This document shows positions 57,231 through 64,000 of a stretch of DNA of 64,000 nucleotides, piece by piece; position 1 is the stretch's first letter; every line of letters starts with the position of its first letter. The notes under the pieces are model-generated. The model ran no database searches. It was not told the origin of the DNA and saw only the letters and a program-made list of their open reading frames with translations. The DNA is from Argyresthia goedartella (lineage: Eukaryota > Arthropoda > Insecta > Lepidoptera > Argyresthiidae): positions 7,626,001 through 7,690,000 of the forward strand of contig OX463813.1 of assembly GCA_949825045.1 (NCBI GenBank), read 5' to 3'. The position numbers were made by a program, and so were the translations under genes.

Positions 57231-58874
57231 CTAATCTACGGGCAGCCGAGACAACGTTGCTACCGCTCGTTTTAGAACCGAGCCTCCTACTAGAACCTCC
57301 GCAGACCGGGGGGTCCCGTCCTTGCCAGGGAACAAGTTAACAATGCGCCCCCTGCGCCAACGTAGTGGCGGTAGGTTAGCATCCTTAACCAGAACGAGGT
57401 CACCAACACTAGGGGGGCTGGTTTTGTCAGTCCACTTAAGGCGCTGTTGTAAGATATGCAGATACTCGAGCGACCAACGCTTCCAGAAATTCTGAGTAAA
57501 CTGCTGCAACATCTGATACCTTGACAACCGATACAATTTCACTCCCTCGAAGGGGTGCTCGGGCAACGCGTTAAGTGGCTGTCCTATCAAGAAATGGCCT
57601 GGGGTCAGAGCCTCCAGGTCATTTGGATCCGAGCTGAGCGGACACAACGGTCGCGAATTGAGAACGGCCTCGATCTTACAAAACAATGTCGCGAGCTCCT
57701 CAAACGTCAGCGCGGTCTGACCTACTATACGCCCCAAGTGCGTCTTAGCTGACTTAACTACGGCCTCAACAATCCCACCCCAGTGGGGGCAACTCGGTGG
57801 GCTGAAGGTCCACTGTATACCCCGACGGGAGAGGGCCGTTCCAATATCCACTTTATTTACATTCAAAAAGTTGTCTATCTCTCGTAAGTATCGTTCCGCA
57901 CCGACGTAGTTAGTGCCGTTATCAGAGCGGATCAAAGTTGGAAGTCCCCTTCGAGAAACAAACCTATCCAAACAAGCAATGAAAGCCTCTGTCGAGAGAT
58001 CAGCAACGAGCTCGAGGTGTACCGCCTTGGTGGATAAACAAACAAACACACATGAGCTATACCGGTCCAGCAGAAACCCGGCGTCAGGGTCCTCAGCCTT
58101 CTGGGTAACATGCACGGCCGCTCTGGGGCCATGATCCGAAGATACTACTACATGGCTGTGGGGCCAGTCCGATTCTCTCCTGGCAAGCCAGGGTGGTCCC
58201 CACCACAAATGGTGTCTAACGAGTTCAGGAGCCCGACATCCCCTGGATGCACAATCAGACGGGTTCAATTCTCCTGGTACATGTCTCCAGGTCAGTGGGA
58301 CCTCAGACGACACAATCTGGGAGACACGGTTCGCAACAAAAACCTCTAAGTTATGGACCGAAGCCTTCAGCCAGCACAAAACAATCTGGCTGTCCGTCCA
58401 CGCGTACACCGTATCCTCCAAAACCACTGACCCACGCAACACTGTTAGAGTGTGATTCAAAAGTTTGGTCAAAAGAGCAGCCCCGGACAGTTCCAGTTTT
58501 GGAATCGTCATCCTTGTCCGAATAGGCGCTACCTTGCTTTTTGCCAAAACCAAACGCACTTCAACCTCCCCGGTGGAGGTGACGGTTCGCAAATAAACCG
58601 CTGCCGCAAACCCTCGTTCAGAGGCATCACAAAACCCGTGAAGGGTTGCCCTGTAATCCCCAGCAGGGACCAATTTCCTCGGCAGCGATACATTATTTAT
58701 ATTGAGGCCCAACCATTTTGCTAAATCATTCGATACAATGCAGCCCTGAGCTCCAGAATCTAATAGGGCGCGAACGTATGTTGGGTTGCCCGCCAAATCC
58801 CAAACAAGCACAGAGGCCATCGGTAACACCACCGTCTCCGGTTGGGGGGCAACAAATTGTTGGGCCGCAAATTC
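57231..58874 (-). pseudogene. BEL/Pao pol: protease, RNase H, partial integrase
   Basis: The frame is open from just after the TAG at 58875-58877, with first Met at 58832 (533 codons). Protease: ALLDSGAQG with catalytic Asp at about residue 25. Only some 30 residues later the frame is in RNase H (LHGFCDASERG, Asp about 69; LELSGAALL; AWTDSQIVL; HVPGELNPSDCASRG). The whole RT with its YVDD motif is absent. Integrase starts at FVCLSTKAVHLELVADLS, so the zinc-binding region and first catalytic Asp are missing. IRSDNGTNYVGA and HWGGIVEAVVKSAK, with the other two acidic residues, remain. Both deletions preserve the reading frame. Confidence 0.88.
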
Positions 58875-60788
58875 CTAGCGAGGGCCCCCGGGGCCCCACT
58901 CTGCCTGTAACCGATCAGGTATGCAGCTATACCCCAGAGGGTCCCATTGTACAAATGGCCCACGCGCCGGTTCCATTGCCACCCTACGACGCCCCCCGAA
59001 GGGGGGTGGGCGTGAATTCAACCGTGGCCGCTCCATGAGCGGGGGGGACATCACATGCGACCGACGAGGACGAGGCGACGAGCGGGGCGACAACTGAGGC
59101 GGCGTCCGAACCGCATCCGCATAGCTCGAAGGTGTCCCATGCCACCCGCCCGTTACGGCCTGCTCAACATACCCAATGTCCCGCTGAGTCGGATGCTGAG
59201 TCGCAACCGAAAACTCAGGGCCCCCCATGTGATGACCCTGAGTGCGGCCCTGCACCCCTGGGTGGCTGCGTGCTTGTGGCCCCATTGCCCGCTGAGTCGG
59301 ATGCTGAGTCGCAACCGAAAACTCAGGGCCCCCCATGTGATGACCCTGAGTGCGGCCCTGCACCCTAGTACCGCCCTGTGCACGTGGGGACATTGGCCCC
59401 TAAGTTGCGCTCCGAGTCGCAAACGAATTCTCAGGGCCCCATGCCGTGTCACCCTGGGTACGGCCCTGTGGACGTGGGGACGTTGGCCCCTGAGTTGCGC
59501 TCCGAGTCGCAAACGAATTCTCAGGGCCCCATGCCGTGTCACCCCGGGTACGGCCCTGTGGTGGCTGTTGGCCGGACCGGTTCATGCACAACAGATTGTT
59601 GTGGGCCCCACCACAATATCCGCACATTTTTGTGCGCGTGCAGTCCCTAGCCATGTGTGGCCCGAGGCACAGGAAACACCAGCTCCGCTGCTTGGCCATC
59701 CGGCGCCGTCCCTGAACCCTAAGTTCCCCGAACTTATTGCAATTGGCCACAGCATGGCCAATCTGCCTACAACATGGGCAGGTCTCACTATGTGGGGTCA
59801 ATGCACTCACAGTCCCATACGACTGCCGGTTGGTGCGGTCCTTCCTCGTCGGAGGGCCCCTACTCACAGCGCTCCCGGCAGCTCTCTGTGGCTCCGAAGG
59901 ATGGGTGACCGTCAACCCCAAATTCTCTGCCCGTCGAGCCTCCTCTTCCAAGAATCCGACCAAGTCGGAGAAGGCGGGCAGGTCCTCGGCCGACCTCCCG
60001 TGAGACTGTTCGAAACGAGTCTGCACGTCAGCGGGTAGGCGGGAAAGTACAATGTACAGCAGTAGGTACGACCATTCACCAACCGGAAGTCCAAGATTCT
60101 CTAGAGCCTTGGTGACGGACAACAACGGGTTCAAAACCTCCGTCTGTATGGCCCCGACCTTGTTCACAACCGGGATACTAAACAAACGGTTCAGTTGGGC
60201 ATCGGCCAACCTCCGTTTGTTATGGTAACGTCTGACCAACAATTGTCTGGCCGTTTCATAGTTACCCTCCGTAACTGTCAAATGAGCGACCAGCTCCCTA
60301 GGCTCACCCCTCAATGCTGCCACCAGCTGAGCCATCTTGACAGACTTGGTAATGTCCGATCGCATGTGCACCAAACTGTCGAACAGATTGATGAAGCTCA
60401 TCCATTCACCGGACACTCCGTCAAAAGTAGGCATAGTTATGGCCGGTAACCTGGACCCTGAACCCTGAAGCGGCAGAGGTGCTTCGATGTCACCACCATG
60501 GCTGGACTCGCGCTGTCTACGTATGTCCGCAGCCTTCTGCGTGATAGCAGCTGCCATCTCCATACATTGGTCGACATCCCCTAGCAACCGTGACAGCCTG
60601 TCAGGTGCGCAACCATCAACTGATTCCGCCTGCGCGGACAATTCGAGCACCCTATTGTAACGTTCCTTAACGTCCATAGACCGCTCCAATACCACATCAT
60701 GCCTATCTAAACGGTCTATCAGACCGTGTGCGGAGGAAAACCATCTGAGTTCCTTAGAAACACCCTTCTGGATTTCAGATAACGACAT
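58875..60788 (-). pseudogene. BEL/Pao gag with zinc knuckles and C-terminal repeats
   Basis: The frame from 60788 encodes a Pao-type gag: WMSFINLFDSLVH, KMAQLVAALRGEPRELV, YHNKRRLADAQLNRLF and LPADVQTRFEQSHG. It is followed by Cys/His clusters CPCCRQIGHAVANC, CFLCLGPHMARDC and CGYCGGAHNNLLC, the nucleic-acid-binding knuckles. A repeat tract follows. An in-frame TAG at 59400-59402 falls in one repeat copy where the neighbouring copy has a sense codon. The frame stays open from there to another TAG at 58875-58877, directly before pol. All three segments are in the same frame, as expected of a single gag-pol ORF now interrupted twice. Confidence 0.87.
59177..59575 (-). repeat. Variable repeats in gag
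   Basis: Two families of in-frame repeats. An 87-bp unit (GRTQGDTAWGPENSFATRSA) lies near 59384-59575. A 108-bp spaced unit (GRTQGHHMGGPEFSVATQHP) lies near 59180-59368. The two encode related Gly/Arg/Gln-rich blocks, so they probably arose from one ancestral unit. Confidence 0.85.
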
Positions 60789-61383
60789 GATCGGAACGAT
60801 ACTTACTCACAATTTGCAGTAACTCAATTATATTGGACCCTCCAGTCTATAACCCAAACGAGGGAACCCTAAACCACAACTTAAACAATGCTGTTTTCCT
60901 TAAACAATAGGAACCGAGTTTTATATCTATATAAATTCTGTAAATACAATTTAGTTTCCCTTTATCATTATAACACACACAGATAGTCAATATTAGTTCA
61001 AGTTATAAATTGCTATAAACTGAAATCAATGTAATAGCCTGCTATCAATAGATGTAACTACCTATGTTAACCAAACATTCATTAGCATTACTAGACCACT
61101 AATAGATTGACTAACTGGTACTTCAATGCAAATTTCAATTCACCTACAATGTACCTAGTTGAGTACCTACTATTCTGAGTCACATCTCAGTACAACTGGT
61201 CATTTAGGGAAAACTGTAATATCTGTCTGTCTACTACCAGCAATAGACTTATAGCTTACAATACTACCAATCTATGTGGATACAGGAACAACACCAAGTT
61301 AGCTAATAACCGCCTATACCTACAGATTGATAGTCCCAAATCGTGGGTTCCTGGAGCTTTTGACGGCTGCAAATCTCAGGAAA

Positions 61384-61400
61384 CCACGCTCTTGCTACCA
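61384..61400 (-). other. Candidate primer-binding site of BEL/Pao element
   Basis: Four bases after the 5' LTR, the minus strand reads TGGTAGCAAGAGCGTGG. The TGG start fits pairing with a tRNA CCA end. I could not identify the tRNA. Confidence 0.5.
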
Positions 61401-61404
61401 AAAT

Positions 61405-61948
61405 TGTTCAGGCTTCTCGGCACCTAATGACCTCGCAGGGGCCCATCAGCTACGAGGTAGCGTAGCGATCAGATGCCAAGAAGTGTGAACGTCGGCGATT
61501 CACCGAGCTATTGTAAATGTAGTCTATCTAACCTGGTCTGTGCTTCGTTCCCGTCAAACTCCTGTCTCTCTGCAAGGCCCGGGTGCACCCTAGGCTCTTC
61601 TTGGTAGACAGGTTCTTCAGCCAACCATGTATGACTGGCAGGCCAGCTTCGACGAGCACAGTGTTCCAACACAGGTTATGTTACGTGGGAAAAACCAATC
61701 GGCCACGTAAATGCGAACTTTATCTGGTTCGGGGAACCACAACACACTCAGCTATCTAGACAATCCTGAGGGAACCCCGAATACAATTCCAGATGGCTTG
61801 CGATTTAATTTCAATACCCAAATCAATACGCGTTACATTGCGAGGGCTTTCGTCTGTCAGTTGTCAAAAACTGCAAGGTTGGCAGCAACGTCAAATTCAA
61901 AATGGCCGTTCCGAAACCATCGATCGAATATCGATTTGGAATCGAACA
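61405..61948 (-). repeat. BEL/Pao 5' LTR
   Basis: 544 bp, nearly identical to 56655-57198. The right target duplication GGCAC follows at 61949-61953. Confidence 0.92.
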
Positions 61949-62706
61949 GGCACATTCATTGCTTCTGGCCCCACACTAGGATAACCAGTGTCCTGGGAAC
62001 CAGAAACACCGATGTCACAAACATGTAAACATCCTAGACCTGGGGTTGTTTTGCCTTCCTCCCTACCCGGGATTTGACCCCATGACCTATCGCTTGGGAA
62101 GCACAGTCTCGACCATTGTCAGGTTGTCATCATTATAATAAGATAGGGTTATGCTTTAGAATACTGCAGCATAAATTTGATATTAAGAGATATAGAAGAT
62201 TAAGAAAATTATCAGCATTCCAATGGTGTCATTCTTTTTCCGAGAAAACATTTACTATTCGAGATTTAAGCTTTCAGTTTTATAAATTTTCACATATGTA
62301 CTGCGGCACGAATTTTGCTCACCCCCCACTTCCCAGGGGGGGTTCCCCTATCTCCCCACCACTTCCTCTGCCCCTCAAATTCATGCTGCACAATTCTGAA
62401 TTTTTACCTAAGATAGCAAAGACAACACAAAAGTTTACGCCTAGCCTCTTGCTCTGTTCTTCTGTAAGGGTGTTGTAGTGGCCTGGCCCACTTGAGCGGG
62501 GCCTAGCCTAGTTTGGTCAGAGTGTCGATAAGGGTTTTGTTGGTGTTTCCATAGGAGAACCATACAGGTTTATCAAAAAACTCAGGGAAAAACTCATGAT
62601 ACATCATCATCATTCACAGGTACATGTGTGATGATGTATGGTGAATTCGTTCTTGAGCACCTTCGTTGGCTTAGTATGGCTCTAATATGGTTGTTTCTAC
62701 ACCTAC

Positions 62707-63084
62707 CTCCAACTTGGTAATATCACCGCGATAAATAGACACTTTTTGGGCCAATTTCTCGTTCATCTCAGTGTTCAATTTGATCTTCTTGAACTCTGTC
62801 AAATCGTCCAAAGTATGTTTCTTCGACTCCACATTGTTTTTATCGGCATATTGCGGCCAAGTTTCAACCATTTTTAAGGTAAGAAAGTTATCAACTTTAT
62901 AAAGTTTACGCTTTTCTGCAATAGGGAGGTTGATCCTCTTGTTTTTTTCGACCTTCCAACGGGATTGCGACGTCATTTTGACTAGCGAGTACGGTCTGAT
63001 GCTGATGGTAGCTTGTGATAAACTTATCAAAGGCAGAATATTTTTACAAACAGTTTTGGTGAGGTCACGTTTTGCCGGCAACAT
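62707..63084 (-). CDS. MACROD1/2: MACROD exon 1, copy 3 (distal)
   Basis: Intact 126-codon exon with the GTAGGT donor. It differs from the other two copies by Ser to Thr in the [10 protein letters not shown] segment. It is the outermost copy and keeps the original upstream flank beyond 63260, so it is the best candidate for the ancestral promoter. Its intron 1 is now lengthened by the 5.3-kb BEL/Pao element. Confidence 0.9.
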
Positions 63085-63260
63085 TTATTTATCCAAATGT
63101 TTAACCTTGAAATTAAAATTATCGAATTTGACATTCGATTGACAACTTTTTCTCAACCAGTGTGGCAACCTAAAGTTGAAATGAAATCGGTAGACGCCTG
63201 AAATATTTCCACTGTGGAGGAAATATACAAGCTTATTTGTTACAATATAGTTTCCTTTTC

Positions 63261-64000
63261 CTTTTATAGCTTTTATACGATATTCTCCCTGGCACGACCA
63301 TGGCATGTTTTTTCAATTTCTTTGCGGTACATATTAATAAAAAAATGTGTACTTAATTGTACTAATCAATTTATAAATAGTACTCCCTTCGCTTTGAAGT
63401 TCTCGTGGTCGTGCTGGGTAGGTCACTTTCTAGCACGACCACGCTATGTTTTGACTCTTTTGAAATACCGGGATCGAAAAAATAGGTACAAATTATACAA
63501 GAAAAATGTAAAACCTTTTGATTGTATTTTGGGTGGACTATATGCTGGTTATTTTTTATTTCAACTTGAATTTGTATTTCTATACAAACAAATTATGAAC
63601 GCCTGCATATTTGTTCTAGGCAAAGTCACACGCGGTGTTGTGGATATTTTAATGCAGGAGTTCTACTTACTCTTCTTAATTACTGCTTACTAACTACTCA
63701 CATAGATAGCTACCAAGTTAATAATACACGAAGTAATACTATCAGCAATGTATGCTCAAGGTATTCTCATCAAGAGATGATAAAGATAGTGTCACATACA
63801 GATTAAACAATAAAGGTAGGTAATAGACATTAATGTCATATGCCAGCCAGTACCATCACTGATCCTGTAAGGTTTGCTTACGTTTACACAAAAATGTTGG
63901 TGGACTTTTGGTTTTTTGTGCTGGCAACATTATAGTCTGTCATACAATTGGTACGCGCGTAGGGCTTGACCAATCAGAGGCTTTGACCAATCGTAAGCTT
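63261..64000. other. Upstream flank of the distal MACROD copy
   Basis: No gene. A 159-codon plus-strand frame at 63214-63693 straddles the unit boundary and looks accidental. A 12-bp inverted repeat (CGTGGTCGTGCT at 63404-63415, complement at 63432-63443) and a related word near 63292 are present. Two GACCAATC motifs near 63968-63992 resemble CCAAT boxes. Confidence 0.45.

Larger units (their letters stand above)
56655..61948 (-). mobile_element. Defective BEL/Pao LTR retrotransposon, 5294 bp
   Basis: 544-bp LTRs with TG...CA ends flank a gag and a shortened pol on the minus strand. The element sits in a SINE in intron 1 of the distal MACROD copy, with a 5-bp duplication. The two LTRs differ at 2 sites that I found (A/T at 56761 versus 61511, and A/G near 56976 versus 61726), so insertion is recent and later than the triplication. 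The RT domain and the start of the integrase are deleted and two in-frame stops interrupt the frame, so it cannot be autonomous. LTRs and coding frames are otherwise fresh, consistent with mobilisation in trans. Confidence 0.92.
53205..63260. repeat. Tandem unit 3, split by a BEL/Pao insertion
   Basis: 10056 bp. Removing the 5299-bp insertion plus one target duplication leaves 4757 bp. The left part matches unit 2. The right part (from about 56225) carries private differences from units 1 and 2. Confidence 0.95.

Noticed and set aside
63214..63693. 159-codon plus-strand frame
   Set aside because: It starts inside the triplicated unit and runs across its boundary into single-copy flank, with Phe/Ile/Tyr-rich low-complexity translation. 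It is most likely an accidental frame in AT-rich DNA.

Overview
The window looks like an insect nuclear genome, most probably a moth or butterfly (inference). It holds many broken LINE reverse transcriptases, tRNA-headed SINEs of a type common in Lepidoptera, LTR elements, a hAT remnant and a MITE. The only host coding gene I can support is a five-exon, minus-strand macrodomain gene (MACROD1/2-like ADP-ribose hydrolase).

Layout. 1-2.5 kb: unassigned sequence and a LINE tail. 2.46-3.58 kb: an LTR with a primer-binding-like site and splice donors after it. 4.0-5.0 kb: a heat-shock-type promoter on the minus strand (TATA box, three perfect heat-shock elements, GAGA/CT tracts) with no heat-shock gene behind it. 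Upstream of that promoter lie a helically spaced CTGAAA array and a perfect 30-bp hairpin. 5.0-11.1 kb: a minus-strand LINE split by a young non-coding LTR element with identical 131-bp LTRs. 12.1-13.2 kb: an inverted partner of the first LTR. 13.6-14.3 kb: a tandem repeat. 15.1-16.4 kb: two more LINE fragments.

16.26-28.46 kb is a 12.2-kb palindrome. Its arms are about 5.58 kb and nearly identical, with a 1.04-kb spacer. Each arm carries a SINE head, a defective RTE-like LINE and a hAT transposase remnant. Both arm ends fall inside other LINEs. 28.5-41.4 kb holds LINE fragments, a degenerate DUF4780-like element, a foldback repeat, a 382-bp MITE with a GATA target duplication, SINEs, the best-preserved LINE ORF (36.7-38.1 kb) and a GC-rich palindromic repeat.

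41.4-63.3 kb is the macrodomain locus. Exons 5, 4 and 3 are single copy. A 4.75-kb segment with exon 2 and exon 1 is present three times in tandem. The middle copy is a mosaic: its left part matches the right copy and its right part matches the left copy, as unequal crossover predicts. A 5.3-kb BEL/Pao LTR element lacking its reverse transcriptase then inserted into a SINE in the third copy, with a 5-bp target duplication and LTRs differing at 2 of 544 sites. Exon 2 is symmetric (phase 0-0), so all three copies could be spliced in frame, or three first exons could each start transcripts.
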